Positions 34,301 through 43,110 of a stretch of 64,000 bases of DNA are shown one piece after another. Each line of letters opens with the position of its first letter. Position 1 is the stretch's first letter. Source of the stretch: Paenibacillus massiliensis 2301065 = DSM 16942. GTDB lineage: Bacteria > Bacillota > Bacilli > Paenibacillales > Paenibacillaceae. Made by a program: the position numbers and the translations under genes. The notes beneath the pieces were generated by a model. The model ran no database searches, had not been told where the DNA came from, and saw only the letters and a list, made by a program, of their open reading frames with translations. The stretch is from the NCBI RefSeq assembly GCF_000377505.1, contig NZ_KB898191.1, positions 248,001-312,000 on the forward strand, given 5' to 3'.

Positions 34301-36176
34301 TAAAGGTATACCGCAGCATCGCATCATCTACCGTTATCGCTCGAATGACAAGCTTGAACGTTCTCGTGTCACTCACAGCTCCCTTGGTAGCTGTCGCTGT
34401 CAGAGTAACCTCTGCATCTGGCTGACCAATGGCGGGAGGTGAGATTCGTAGTATACCGTTGGTTACCTCGGCAATCGCAGAATCTGAGCTTTCCCAAGTA
34501 ATACTAGCCCCATGGTCTCCCATGAGCGGTAGCTGAATATCTGTGCTTACAGGCTGCGCTGGAAGCTGGATATCCTGTAATGCATCCTGTACGGCCTGCT
34601 CATCGCTGTACGTCACATTGACAAAGATCGGATTCGAGTAGAACCACAAGTCCGAATAATTGCGATCATTGATCTGGGCAAAACGTGTCTCGTTGTCCAC
34701 CGTCGTATTCTTCTGGTCAAGCAGCGGCTCCCCATTGCTCGTCTCTCCAGGAACGTCTGTGCCCAGATTCGTTCCCCTGAGTCGGAAATATTGATTCTCG
34801 CTTGCGGGACCAACCGGATAGGTAATCGTGTTATATCCCTCTGCATCCGTCACCCAGTCTGCGCTAGTGAAGCGCTTCAGCACCTTGGTTGTATCGTTGG
34901 TAGCCTTGTTGTAGGCCGCAGTTCCGGGCTCAACTGGTCCTGTTACATTGCCGACAATCAGGTCAACATGGTCTACCTGCACAGGATCACCATTGTTGTT
35001 CTGGTTCGGACTCTTGAAGCGAATCTTCAGCTCCATCTCGTCACCAGCAGTCACCTCAAGCTCGCCACCCATTTCCTTCATGCTTTCAGCACTCTGGATG
35101 CTGAAATCGAGAGCGTTAATGAGATCACCCGTCGCTGAGAAGGATTTGCCTGAACGCATGCCCTCGACAATGGACTTCATGTCGCTACCCTCTACCCATG
35201 TATAATTCTTCGAATACTCTCCTGGCCAATAGCCGCTGGAATACCTGCGGTCACTGCTGATCTTGAAATGAAAATCAGAGTTCCCGAAGTTCCAGAACTT
35301 CCGTCCCTCACCCAGCAGGGCATCCCACATGCCTCCGACCTTAGCAATTCGAACATCGGCCCCGCCGTAGATATCAACAGTCTCACCACGATCCGGAGCC
35401 ATCTGGTTACCCGGAATGCCTTCGAAGCCAAAAGCAACACGAGGTGCAATATTATTCATATCGCGAATGTCCTGCACCTTCAGCTCGGCGCTCGTTCCAT
35501 TCTTCCGAGAAGGGTGGTTGAACAAGGCGTAGCTGTCAGGATAATTCGCTGCCAGCCAGCGAAATGCTTGTCTGGCATCACTGGCTGTCGAGTAGGCTCG
35601 TTGATCAGTCGCATTCCAGGCTAGCACGTCTGCTGGATCGAACAGACTTGCATCCCGGTTCGAGAACAGATATTCGAATTGGTTGATCGCCTTCAGCGCA
35701 GCTGGAGAGCCAGGAGCATCCGTAATGATCCCTACGCTCACATGATCATAAGTCGGCATATCCCACTCGAAGCCACTGAATATCGTCTTGCCCGCATATT
35801 TCCCGGCATCCTGCAATTCTTTGATCTTCGGTGCCTGATAGAGCGCAATCCCCTTTGATACAGGAATAGGAGAGCCGAGGGTATTCCCTTCCTCATCGCG
35901 TCCAGACATGCGAAGATGCTCTGATAAGGCTGCCCAGTCGAGTCCATTTTGCTCAAATGCAGCATCCAGTACATCTTGCAACTTACCTTGTGCGTCATCC
36001 GATTGTGTTGTATGTATATGATATTCTCCAGTTACCCATCTTCCCTGCGCATCGTGCCCATCTTGGCTACCACCCTCTGCCGCATAGGATACACCCGTAA
36101 ACCCTGACAAAGGACTCAAAGCCCCCGCAATAAAGCTAAGCACAACACAACATGACAGCAATCGTTTTCCCAACAC
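31326..36176 (-). CDS. Large SLH-anchored surface protein with N-terminal PHP domain
   Basis: 1616 residues from a GTG start with GGGAGGATTATT. A signal peptide ends near SYAAEG. A PHP-type metallo-phosphoesterase domain follows (about 45-480): the HxH of GEYHIHTTQSDD (His53, His55), LSEHLRMSG, and later DFHFKISSDRRYSSG. Then come an atrophied Ig-like domain, a LamG/concanavalin domain (about 620-790, RYTFNQDTVTG), two carboxypeptidase-regulatory-like repeats (GSISGVVTDGTGAVEGASI and GTITGVVSDGTQPVEGASV), each followed by an InlB/Flg_new repeat (GYSFLGWNTQADGTG, GYRFIGWNTQPDGNG), a Gly-rich linker, and three SLH repeats (about 1430-1616; FTDTAGHWAREAIDFV, FSDVQPDAYYAGYI, YTDQDLVSSWATESV). It should be held on the cell wall through pyruvylated polymer. 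Phosphoester or related cleavage is inferred from the PHP fold. Confidence 0.9.
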   Translation of the reverse strand: MLGKRLLSCCVVLSFIAGALSPLSGFTGVSYAAEGGSQDGHDAQGRWVTGEYHIHTTQSDDAQGKLQDVLDAAFEQNGLDWAALSEHLRMSGRDEEGNTLGSPIPVSKGIALYQAPKIKELQDAGKYAGKTIFSGFEWDMPTYDHVSVGIITDAPGSPAALKAINQFEYLFSNRDASLFDPADVLAWNATDQRAYSTASDARQAFRWLAANYPDSYALFNHPSRKNGTSAELKVQDIRDMNNIAPRVAFGFEGIPGNQMAPDRGETVDIYGGADVRIAKVGGMWDALLGEGRKFWNFGNSDFHFKISSDRRYSSGYWPGEYSKNYTWVEGSDMKSIVEGMRSGKSFSATGDLINALDFSIQSAESMKEMGGELEVTAGDEMELKIRFKSPNQNNNGDPVQVDHVDLIVGNVTGPVEPGTAAYNKATNDTTKVLKRFTSADWVTDAEGYNTITYPVGPASENQYFRLRGTNLGTDVPGETSNGEPLLDQKNTTVDNETRFAQINDRNYSDLWFYSNPIFVNVTYSDEQAVQDALQDIQLPAQPVSTDIQLPLMGDHGASITWESSDSAIAEVTNGILRISPPAIGQPDAEVTLTATATKGAVSDTRTFKLVIRAITVDDAMLRYTFNQDTVTGTEVSDISGNGHAGVLIGGAEATTDYDGAVTLDGTNDAIQLPNGILSNLEDATISISVEIDPANPRPSWLYSFASNPTVVQGTRYLGLLEDSSGTYRASITPNWYVGEQTVSKGASVNKGVLKNLVYTISGTTATLYEDGVQVGQNTAMTLSPKDIEATVANYIGRPPYSGDRYFKGKVSDFRIYSRALSSKEIAAVAAEELEYKGSISGVVTDGTGAVEGASIAVTIRGQVHSTITAADGSYVLEDIPAGSGYVLSVSKDGFTTATTGQVQVNNGQTTTDVNVKLSAVPVLHTVLFDSNGGDTEASPSTVTVTAGEAMTELPTPPTRQGYSFLGWNTQADGTGSEWTSGIPVNMNLVVYAQWQADQPEVVTGTITGVVSDGTQPVEGASVSVSVSSSVYGVTDSVYSATTNVNGSYTLVNIPAGSEYVVTAQKNGYITNQIVGVSVAANQTTSNTNIILTPIVTAPSYYNVVFDKNGGTTEAIPGAIAVFSGEHVPALPSPPTRMGYRFIGWNTQPDGNGTTFTTESVVDSELTVYAQWRVVSSSSDNNDSSGSGGGGGGSSTPTTPASPYVKSEFIEEGRAEVRVDLSQGSTLLSQSQIIGLVALNKSREVVLSGPNYSFTFPAGSMAVVQGTTDFDFGLRFNAGANLSTINELAGEHGALIVSYNGTGELPGQVNIRLLVGSQYAGQTLYYYYLNETTGELEFMQNAPVDSEGYATVQQSHLSDYVFTTELLTPTSLIGKLTMTPNIASLSDKTLVPYVMVNGVQRIMKLSAMSGGQMHFIGDSSFNYSFKDNAKSFTDTAGHWAREAIDFVTARELFGGTTEQTFSPNTTMTRGMIVTVLGRLAEAETEGYAARFSDVQPDAYYAGYIGWAADNGIVSGTGSQRFEPDAPVTREQLAVIMVNTLKHMELITGNNEANPSTIAAYTDQDLVSSWATESVKHLISMGVLSGKADYRLDPQGNATRAELAAMLERMIEHTVAGQ

Positions 36177-36369
36177 AATAATCCTCCCTGACCTTCAATC
36201 TCTGTCTGTTATGCAAAACTCCTCCTTATGTACTCACGTGTCACACAAGTGGAGTTCTGACTATACAGAACGCATTCTCTTACTCATTGTCACATCAAAT
36301 TGTTATCGAGGTATCACAAGAGTATTAAAGGTCAGGCGAATATTGTCGAAATATGTTGATAATTGTATA

Positions 36370-36428
36370 GAAAAATCCCCTCATCATAAACAGGGCGATA
36401 TCTCGCATGAGTCTGTCTACTATGAGGG
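36370..36428 (-). terminator. Terminator of the chemoreceptor gene
   Basis: CCCTCAT/ATGAGGG (7 bp) continues inward, past one mismatch, with 8 more pairs including G-U. The minus strand then runs GATTTTTCT. Confidence 0.7.
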
Positions 36429-36451
36429 AACTATCGTTGTTCTATTGCAGC

Positions 36452-38515
36452 CTACTCAACCTTGAACTGGCTCAGTTCCTTCTGTAGCTGCTTGGAGATC
36501 TGGTTCAGCTGATCGGATAGCTCCGCTACCTTCTCGATGCTCTCTAGCTGCTCCTGAGTACTCGCACTGACCTCCTGCGTAGACGCCGAGTTCTCCTCCG
36601 TCGTGGCAGATATCGTCTCCAGCGCATGCAGAATCTCATCCTTGTGCTGATGGATATTCAGGGTACCACGGCTGATCTGATTCATCCGTAGCTTAAGCTC
36701 CTCCAGATCCTTACTGATATGTGAAAATAGCTGCTTCGTGGCGTCCACCGATTTGGCATTCTCCTCGGCAATTCTCAGACCATCGACCGTATGTTGTACA
36801 GATAGCTTCGTCTTCTCTTCTATGAATCCGACCTTCTTATAGATTTCCTGCGTAGCCGCCGCAGTCTGCTCAGCGAGCTTACGCACCTCTCCAGCAACAA
36901 CTGCGAAGCCTTTACCCTGCTCTCCAGCACGAGCCGCTTCGATCGAGGCATTTAAGGCCAACAGGTTGGTCTGAGTCGCAATCTGTTGTACGGTGCCCAC
37001 AAAGCTGGCAATCTCGCTGCGACTCGCATCAATATCATGAATCAGTGCCGAGATAGCCTGGGTAGACTTATTATTCTCCTCTGCCCATTGGGACAGCTGA
37101 GTTACGACGTCGAGTCCGTATTCACTCTGCTCCGAGGACGTCTGTACCATTTGCTCCATTGCTGTCGCATCATTAGCAATACCATCAATCTGATGGGACA
37201 GCTCCATCGTCTTCGTCAAAATATTGTCCGACTCCACAGACTGATAATTGGTCGCACTGGCAATCTCGTTAATAGCCACCGCTGTATCATTCATTGTGGA
37301 TGCTGTCTTGGTGGAAATGACCTGCAGATCGTTGGAGGATTGATTCAGCACCTGAGAGGTATTGCCAACCATCTGGATCATGCCATAGATTTTCTCTACC
37401 ATTTTCTGAATTCCCTGTGCAATCTGGCCCAACTCATTATTGGAATTCACTTCGAATTGAACGGTCAGATCACCATCCTCAATCTGCTTCATCTTGGCAA
37501 GCAGCTTCGGAATGCTTCTTAGAATGGAACGCAGTACAACATAGCAGATCAACACCAGTAGAATCGTCGCTCCAGCAAACCCACCAATCGTAATCCAGGT
37601 AAAGGAGCCTAGCTCCTCCAGCACTTCTTTCTCAGCTATCGTCAAGGCTACAGACCACCCTGTATCCTCACTAGTAGCATAACCAACATATCGGCGCTCA
37701 CCCTGATCATTAATCAACCGTACCCCAGATTCTCCGGCCATCATCTGCTGACCGATCTCACCGAGTTCTCCCTCACTCTCGTTGAACTTCTGCTTCAGAA
37801 CTTTATCCTGATCAGGGTGGTACAGAATATCTCCATCTTTGGTGGTCAATACGGAATACCCTGTGCTACCGAGAGAGTAGCTCTGCATGATGTCCGGAAT
37901 ATCCTTGAAGGCAATGTCTGCAACGACAAATCCGATAATCTGATCATTATCATCCTTCACCGGATAAAAAATCCCCATCAGCATGGTGCCATTGTTGACG
38001 TCAGCATAAGGCTCCGAGAAATATAACCCGTTCGCTTCCATGGCAGGCTTATAATAAGGACGATCCTGCACATTGAATTCAGCATTGGCCGCCGCTCCAT
38101 CATTTTGTAGCCAGAAGCCCTTGCCGTGAATGCCAAGCACCCATGCATCCGCAAAGGAAGGCTCTTCTTTCACAATAGCTGCCAGGGTCGCCTGCGTCTG
38201 TGCCGCATGCGTTGAAGTAAGTACATCTTCCGAGGAAGAGGTTGTCTCAATGTATTGCCGGAAAATGTCATTGGTGGACATCTGCTTCACCAATGCTCCT
38301 TTTTCTTTAAATAACGCATCGAACTGTGAAATGACAGATTGTGTCTTGGTCTGTAGCATGGCTTCCTGTTGCTGCACCAGCATGGCTCGGGTATTCGTAT
38401 ACATGAATGTGCCTAGAATGCTGAACACTACAAGAATGTTTAAGAATAAAATGATTGCAAGTGTGTTCGCGATACTTTTTGAGCCAGAAAATTTGTTCAT
38501 GATTCGTTTTACCAT
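36452..38515 (-). CDS. Transmembrane methyl-accepting chemotaxis protein
   Basis: 687 residues; ribosome site GGGAGATG. First membrane helix about 17-40, an extracellular dCache ligand domain (about 45-290; [21 protein letters not shown] is the typical Cache helix-strand), second helix about 300-325, HAMP (about 326-380, with [17 protein letters not shown]), and the cytoplasmic coiled coil with the CheA/CheW-binding hairpin tip [20 protein letters not shown]. It directs motility toward a small ligand, type unknown. A sigma-D-like promoter may lie upstream. It ends at its own terminator. Confidence 0.93.
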   Translation of the reverse strand: MVKRIMNKFSGSKSIANTLAIILFLNILVVFSILGTFMYTNTRAMLVQQQEAMLQTKTQSVISQFDALFKEKGALVKQMSTNDIFRQYIETTSSSEDVLTSTHAAQTQATLAAIVKEEPSFADAWVLGIHGKGFWLQNDGAAANAEFNVQDRPYYKPAMEANGLYFSEPYADVNNGTMLMGIFYPVKDDNDQIIGFVVADIAFKDIPDIMQSYSLGSTGYSVLTTKDGDILYHPDQDKVLKQKFNESEGELGEIGQQMMAGESGVRLINDQGERRYVGYATSEDTGWSVALTIAEKEVLEELGSFTWITIGGFAGATILLVLICYVVLRSILRSIPKLLAKMKQIEDGDLTVQFEVNSNNELGQIAQGIQKMVEKIYGMIQMVGNTSQVLNQSSNDLQVISTKTASTMNDTAVAINEIASATNYQSVESDNILTKTMELSHQIDGIANDATAMEQMVQTSSEQSEYGLDVVTQLSQWAEENNKSTQAISALIHDIDASRSEIASFVGTVQQIATQTNLLALNASIEAARAGEQGKGFAVVAGEVRKLAEQTAAATQEIYKKVGFIEEKTKLSVQHTVDGLRIAEENAKSVDATKQLFSHISKDLEELKLRMNQISRGTLNIHQHKDEILHALETISATTEENSASTQEVSASTQEQLESIEKVAELSDQLNQISKQLQKELSQFKVE

Positions 38516-38618
38516 TCTTTCATCTCCCTGTACCTTGTTTGGTTATCATGAACCCTTCCGCTCACAACCCATCCAAAGACCTATATAATATTACTTTTGA
38601 ACTGATATCTAATATTCA

Positions 38619-38646
38619 TTTTCGGTATTTGCGCAAGCGATTTTTA
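38619..38646 (-). promoter_or_regulatory. Possible sigma-D (flagellar) promoter of the chemoreceptor gene
   Basis: On the minus strand TAAA (38646-38643), 16 bp, then ACCGAAAA (38626-38619), compared with the B. subtilis sigma-D consensus TAAA-N14-16-GCCGATAT. The -10 matches 5 of 8, about 100 bp from the start codon. Confidence 0.35.
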
Positions 38647-38815
38647 GGAGATTGCTACCGAAATCATAAAATTTTTTCTATCAGTCGCGCCGTACAGGAA
38701 GATACCAACCAATAAATCAAATTCTACCTCATAATCACCCATTCATATCCATGAACTCAAAATGATTACTATCCTCCCTGCTTGACAAGGGAGTTATGAT
38801 CCATTAGATTTTATA

Positions 38816-38835
38816 ATAGTTAAGGACTTAACTAT
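38816..38835. promoter_or_regulatory. MarR operator palindrome (autoregulatory)
   Basis: ATAGTTAA-GGAC-TTAACTAT is a perfect inverted repeat 22 bp before the marR start and overlaps a TATAAT-like -10 box (38812-38817). A close relative lies before the next gene. Confidence 0.7.
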
Positions 38836-38857
38836 ATGGAATGGTGCGTGTGTATGT

Positions 38858-39304
38858 ATGAAAGATTTACAGGATTTTGTAACCGACTTACCGCTGCAGC
38901 AGCAAGTCTTCTTCACCCTGGTCGAGACGACAGCCAAGCTTGTCGATGTCTCGGAGAAATACTGGCAATCCCAGGGACTGACAGGAGCTAGAATACGTAT
39001 TTTGGTAGAAATAATGAAGGAGGGCGGCACCGTCCTTCCTACGATGCTCGCCCACAAGATTGGAGTAACAAAGGCCAATATTAGTCTGTTGCTCAGTCCG
39101 ATGGAGCAGGATGGCCTGATTCACCGTGCCCCGCACCCTACGGATGGAAGAAAGTGGGTAGTATCCATTACAGGGGAGGGACAGCGCTTGCTTCTGCTGC
39201 ATTTACCGGAGAATCGACAACGGATCGCAGAGGGCCTCCAGGGGCTTGACGAGGGCGAGCTGGAACAGTTATTGCTGTTGCTTGCTAAGTTGAAGAGAGC
39301 TTGA
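38858..39304 (+). CDS. MarR-family transcriptional regulator
   Basis: 148 residues, weak ribosome site. Winged helix about 40-110: GARIRILVEIMKEGG, recognition helix KIGVTKANISLLLSPMEQDGLI, wing HPTDGRKWVVSITGEGQRL. Perfect palindrome ATAGTTAA/TTAACTAT over its promoter; a similar element precedes the NmrA-like gene 137 bp downstream. This pair layout suggests that the regulator represses itself and the reductase. Confidence 0.87.
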   Translation: MKDLQDFVTDLPLQQQVFFTLVETTAKLVDVSEKYWQSQGLTGARIRILVEIMKEGGTVLPTMLAHKIGVTKANISLLLSPMEQDGLIHRAPHPTDGRKWVVSITGEGQRLLLLHLPENRQRIAEGLQGLDEGELEQLLLLLAKLKRA

Positions 39305-39395
39305 TGCAGGCAACAGATCACGGATGGCCAAATCACTTGACGGGAGCTACTAGCGCCGTAATTAAATTCCGTACGTATTGTATATTTGCAGCCAG

Positions 39396-39414
39396 ATAGT
39401 TAAGCGTTAAACTA
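39396..39414. promoter_or_regulatory. Second MarR operator-like element before the NmrA-like gene
   Basis: ATAGTTAAGCGTTAAACTA has the same left half site as the palindrome at 38816 and a right half with one inserted base. It lies 27 bp before the start codon. Confidence 0.55.
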
Positions 39415-39440
39415 CATGCAAAGGAAAGGACGATGTACTC

Positions 39441-40274
39441 ATGTCCATTGTGATTACAGGGGCAAGTGGCAAGCTGGGACATCTGATTATCGAGCAATTG
39501 CTTCATCAGATCTCTCCAGAGCGTATTATTGCAGGGGTTCGGCGTCTTGAAGCTGGAGATTCATATCGTGCCGCAGGCATCCAGGTGCGCTTATGTGATT
39601 ATGATCAGCCCGAGTCGATTGAGCAAGCTATGGCCGGAGCCTCCCAGCTATTACTCATCTCAAGTTCTCATGCGGATGATACTATCCGATTTCGCCAGCA
39701 TGCACATGTCATTGAGGCTGCCAAGAGGATGAAGGTGGAGCATCTGGTCTACACTAGCTTTGCTTTCCCCGAGCATGGCTCAGGCCCTCCTGTTCATTTA
39801 CACTTAGCCACGGAGTATGCCATTCGCGCCTCTGGTATAGCCTACACTTTTATGAGAAACGCACTCTACACCGACATTATAGAGGCACTTGATCTGCAGA
39901 CGATTATAGCAGAGCAGCAGATTGTCTGCCCTCCTGAAGCTTGGACATTTAATACAGTCATTCGAGCCGATCTGGCAGCCGCCACAGCGAACGTACTCGC
40001 CCAGCCCAGCAAACATCGCAACAGAATTTATGAGCTAACTGCGTCTACCTCATGGAGCTTCTCTGATCTAGCAGCAGCTCTCTCGGAGCTCGTCGGCACG
40101 CCAATGGCTGTGCAGCAGGACCCACAGCTACAGCATTGGATATTTAACTTTTTGCGTACAATTGATACCTCATCAACAACAACTGATCTGGAACAGCTGC
40201 TTGGCCACCCTCCCACCTCCTTGCGGGACAGCTTGCAGCCATTTATAACTGGCTTCAACTCCACAAATTATTAG
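39441..40274 (+). CDS. NmrA-like NAD(P)H-binding reductase (QorB-type)
   Basis: 277 residues; ribosome site AAGGAAAGGACG. An atypical short-chain Rossmann protein: dinucleotide loop ITGASGKLG (5-13), basic GVRR after strand 2 (favours NADPH), LLLISSSHADD, and HLVYTSFAF where the catalytic Tyr of classical SDRs is not kept in YxxxK form. The layout matches YtfG/QorB-like quinone oxidoreductases and NmrA redox sensors. It is probably induced through the upstream MarR regulator in response to quinones or phenols. Confidence 0.83.
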   Translation: MSIVITGASGKLGHLIIEQLLHQISPERIIAGVRRLEAGDSYRAAGIQVRLCDYDQPESIEQAMAGASQLLLISSSHADDTIRFRQHAHVIEAAKRMKVEHLVYTSFAFPEHGSGPPVHLHLATEYAIRASGIAYTFMRNALYTDIIEALDLQTIIAEQQIVCPPEAWTFNTVIRADLAAATANVLAQPSKHRNRIYELTASTSWSFSDLAAALSELVGTPMAVQQDPQLQHWIFNFLRTIDTSSTTTDLEQLLGHPPTSLRDSLQPFITGFNSTNY

Positions 40275-40323
40275 CTCTATCAACCAGAATAGTAACATCA
40301 AACAGATCCGTAGTAACATCGAG

Positions 40324-40365
40324 CAAAAAAATCGCTTTGCCCTAGCTACACCAGGGCAAAGCGAT
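40324..40365 (-). terminator. Terminator of the DUF368 gene
   Basis: ATCGCTTTGCCCT (40331-40343) pairs perfectly with AGGGCAAAGCGAT (40353-40365); the minus strand then has seven T. It also blocks read-through from the convergent NmrA-like gene. Confidence 0.9.
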
Positions 40366-40384
40366 ATCGGATAAGCAGGGAGTC

Positions 40385-41233
40385 TCACTGCTCTATTACA
40401 ACAGGCAAGCCTCTTCCGCGCTTCACGCGCCCTGCAATCAGGGCAATCCAATAACCAGCGGCAAGAGCGATTACACAGATCAGGCTATTCAGAGCCCCCA
40501 CTGGATACCCCGGATACAGCACCACAATCGAGCCAGCCACCAGTCCCAGCATCGAAGCATACATGAGCAGGGTATAACGCTGCAATAAAAATCGAACAAG
40601 TCTGCTTGTAATGAGAACCCCCGCCACAATCCCCGCTCCAATCGTAAAGATGACCGGCAGATTCATTGAGGATATGGCCGAGATCGCGGTATAGTATACG
40701 CCGAGCAGGGTAAGAATCAGCGCCCCACTAATGCCAGGCAGTATTAAGGCAGTGCTCGCCAGCCACCCCGAGACGAACAGGAACAAATAATCCGAAGCAG
40801 TCAGATTCGTCATGATAATATCTCGTTCAACATCCAGAAATCTTGTCGCAGCTACCGCCAACAGGGACAGCAGTATGAGCACATAGTGCCGCAACCGCAT
40901 AGGTTCCTTACTTTCTGTCCGGGCAGTTCTCCATAATGAAGGCAAGATGCCAATGACCAGGCCCATAAATAGAAAATGGGTAGGCTGAAAATAATGCTCC
41001 AGCAGGTACTTGATTACCATGACAGATATGATGAATCCACCGAACATTCCGATCCCTAGCGGGATTAAATAGGCTATGCCTTCTTTCCAGCGCTTCGAGG
41101 TCAATTGGCCAATGGCCTCAATCAACCTCTCGTAAATTCCCATGAGTACCGCAATGGTACTACTGCTTACGCCAGGAACCGTTTCTACTGTCCCCATCGC
41201 CATACCCTTGAAGATTGCTTTCCAATTCAGCAT
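40385..41233 (-). CDS. popT: DUF368 membrane protein, PopT-type polyprenyl-phosphate transporter
   Basis: 282 residues from the ATG at 41233, whose ribosome site GGAGGG would be inside the coding region if the ATG at 41245 were used. About eight membrane segments. Two inverted half-repeats carry the DUF368 signatures ETVPGVSSSTIAVLMGIYE and LPGISGALILTLLGVYY. The family was identified as one of two conserved transporters that flip undecaprenyl phosphate back across the membrane during cell-wall synthesis (the other being DedA/UptA). Monocistronic, with a strong terminator. Confidence 0.87.
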   Translation of the reverse strand: MLNWKAIFKGMAMGTVETVPGVSSSTIAVLMGIYERLIEAIGQLTSKRWKEGIAYLIPLGIGMFGGFIISVMVIKYLLEHYFQPTHFLFMGLVIGILPSLWRTARTESKEPMRLRHYVLILLSLLAVAATRFLDVERDIIMTNLTASDYLFLFVSGWLASTALILPGISGALILTLLGVYYTAISAISSMNLPVIFTIGAGIVAGVLITSRLVRFLLQRYTLLMYASMLGLVAGSIVVLYPGYPVGALNSLICVIALAAGYWIALIAGRVKRGRGLPVVIEQ

Positions 41234-41378
41234 GCTTCCCTCCATACGCTATATCTATTGGTCTGATAAGATAACTTCTGAATTATTGTACTTGATTGGG
41301 TACGGTTTTTCCAATTCTGGCAGGGAAGTGAGGCAAGCATTGGGATAACTCATTCAACCTTCATGGATTGTAGCCAGT

Positions 41379-41900
41379 TTACTCGTTACCTGCATCAATT
41401 TTGGTGAGCTTGCGTGGTTCCTGTTCTTTCTCACCATACCAGACCAATACATTCGCAAACAAATCCAAAATACGAGTAATGCGTTCCTTGTCAGCCTCCG
41501 AAATGGAATCGGCATACCGAAAAATATCATCAAAGCAAAGCTCCCGAACAAATTCAGTGTACCGGGCGTACACCTCGCGTCCTTTCGCAGAAGGCTTCAC
41601 ATAGATGTCTTTGCGATTGCCGCTCAAATGATATTTCTCCAGCAGGCCTTTTTCCTTCAAAATCTTCACGTTCTTAGAGAATGTACTGCGACTAACACCA
41701 AGACGTTCTGCCATTTCTGACATTTTCTCTTCCTTATCCTCTGCTTCCAGAATATATTCCAGAGTCTGGATCTGCGAGGCGGAGAACATGACGTCTGTAC
41801 CGTAGCTTCGCTGCAGCTTGTAGGTGTTAGAATATGCATTTCCGTACTTTATAATTTTCTCGATCAATGTCCGATGGTTGCCCATCCAATCTAACTTCAT
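41379..41900 (-). CDS. MarR-type transcriptional regulator
   Basis: 173 residues, ribosome site AAAGGGATTACC. Winged helix about 35-115: SASQIQTLEYILEAEDKEEKMSEMAERLGVSRSTFSKNVKILKEKGLLEKY, with wing SGNRKDIYVKPSAKGRE. It is longer than most MarR proteins at both ends. It lies 49 bp after an alpha/beta hydrolase gene on the same strand, so the two are probably one transcript and the palindrome before the hydrolase is the likely operator. Confidence 0.82.
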   Translation of the reverse strand: MKLDWMGNHRTLIEKIIKYGNAYSNTYKLQRSYGTDVMFSASQIQTLEYILEAEDKEEKMSEMAERLGVSRSTFSKNVKILKEKGLLEKYHLSGNRKDIYVKPSAKGREVYARYTEFVRELCFDDIFRYADSISEADKERITRILDLFANVLVWYGEKEQEPRKLTKIDAGNE

Positions 41901-41949
41901 GGGTAATCCCTTTCATCTTCAGAATTCTTTCTCTTCCAATGTACTGAAA

Positions 41950-42759
41950 TCAGATATGTTTTTCAATCCATGTGATCGTTTCTTCAATGACTTCATCCCG
42001 AGTCGGTTCGTTAAATATTTCATGCATAAGGTGAGCATAGATTTTCAATGTTTTATCAGTCGAGGCAATGTCTCCGTAGAAGTCGCGCGAATCCTGTTCA
42101 CTCACCAGCCCATCGTTTGCACCATGCAGAACAAGCACCGGGTCCACAAACTGCTTCGCATGTTCCTTTAACCAGTCCACTCCATAACCCAGGCTATTGA
42201 ATAGATCTACGGAAATTTTTTTTTCGACTAACGGATCATTCGCATATGCGGATACAACCTCCGGATCACTACATACGCCGCTGCCAAGCTCATTTGGGAA
42301 ATACGTGCCTGGAGGAAGATCAAGTGGCAGCTCACCAGCAACCTTTGTATTGTAGCGGGTAAGTGCCCCAGAAAGAACGATGCCTTTCACTTTACCTGGA
42401 TATTTCGTTCCAAAGGATGAGGTCGCAAATCCGCCCATACTATGACCGATAACAAACAGAGAGATATCGCCGCTCTCTTGCAAGGCCGCTTCAACAATAA
42501 CATTCACATCCTCTATAAGCTGATGAAAATCACTGTAGAACGTACGCCGCCCTTCCGATCTCGCATGACCACGATGGTCAAATCGATATACATTAATATC
42601 GCGGTTGTTCAGCTGACCCGTCAAATAATCATAGCGCCCGGCATGCTCGCATAGCCCATGAACAATAACCACAGCTGCCTTCGCATCAGTGACTACATTC
42701 TTGCTGAAATAGAGCTGTGTTCCATCAAAGGTCTTAATGGTTGTCTCGATGCTGCTCAT
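41950..42759 (-). CDS. Alpha/beta hydrolase, monoacylglycerol lipase / lysophospholipase type
   Basis: 269 residues from ATG 42759 (ATGGAGAAGAT before it). The oxyanion motif VHGLCEHAGRYDYL and nucleophile elbow GHSMGG with Ser108 mark the Hydrolase_4 (monoacylglycerol lipase) group. The acid is probably Asp in LHGANDGLVSE and the base His in HLMHEIFNEPTRDEV. No signal peptide. The substrate is probably a lipid ester. It heads a two-gene unit with a MarR-type regulator. Confidence 0.87.
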   Translation of the reverse strand: MSSIETTIKTFDGTQLYFSKNVVTDAKAAVVIVHGLCEHAGRYDYLTGQLNNRDINVYRFDHRGHARSEGRRTFYSDFHQLIEDVNVIVEAALQESGDISLFVIGHSMGGFATSSFGTKYPGKVKGIVLSGALTRYNTKVAGELPLDLPPGTYFPNELGSGVCSDPEVVSAYANDPLVEKKISVDLFNSLGYGVDWLKEHAKQFVDPVLVLHGANDGLVSEQDSRDFYGDIASTDKTLKIYAHLMHEIFNEPTRDEVIEETITWIEKHI

Positions 42760-42870
42760 ATCTTCTCCATCCCTTTCGTGGCGCTCAAGCATCGAACAGT
42801 TGAAACGCTCTAGCCTTGAGCACGTTTAGTATGTTGTGACATGACGACAATCCGGATTTTTGTGTTTTGT

Positions 42871-42902
42871 AGAAATAATATTGTTTCTTACAGAAACAAT
42901 AT
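42871..42902. promoter_or_regulatory. Tripartite palindromic operator before the hydrolase-MarR unit
   Basis: A perfect 11-3-11 inverted repeat, ATATTGTTTCT-TAC-AGAAACAATAT (42878-42902), shares its left arm with a second, overlapping imperfect palindrome AGAAATAATATTGTTTCT (42871-42888). Three half sites in a row suggest cooperative binding of dimers. Confidence 0.7.
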
Positions 42903-43027
42903 AGCATTGACCACATGCACTGTCTATAGAAAAATTAAAGCGATTACATACAAACTTCGGTATTACTTTATAGGTATTACTTTATCTATGCACTTACATC
43001 ATAGATTGAATTTAACACTAATTATGT

Positions 43028-43064
43028 ACCGCGAAGAACCCTTGGTGTATAAGGGTTCTTCGGT
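43028..43064 (-). terminator. Hairpin after the MFS transporter gene
   Basis: GAAGAACCCTT and AAGGGTTCTTC pair perfectly, with ACCG/CGGT added past a bulged C. A T-run is lacking, so it may be a weak terminator. Confidence 0.55.
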
Positions 43065-43110
43065 ATATTCACTTAGCTCGCATTATGGCTCAATTTATTC
43101 AATTCATTTT

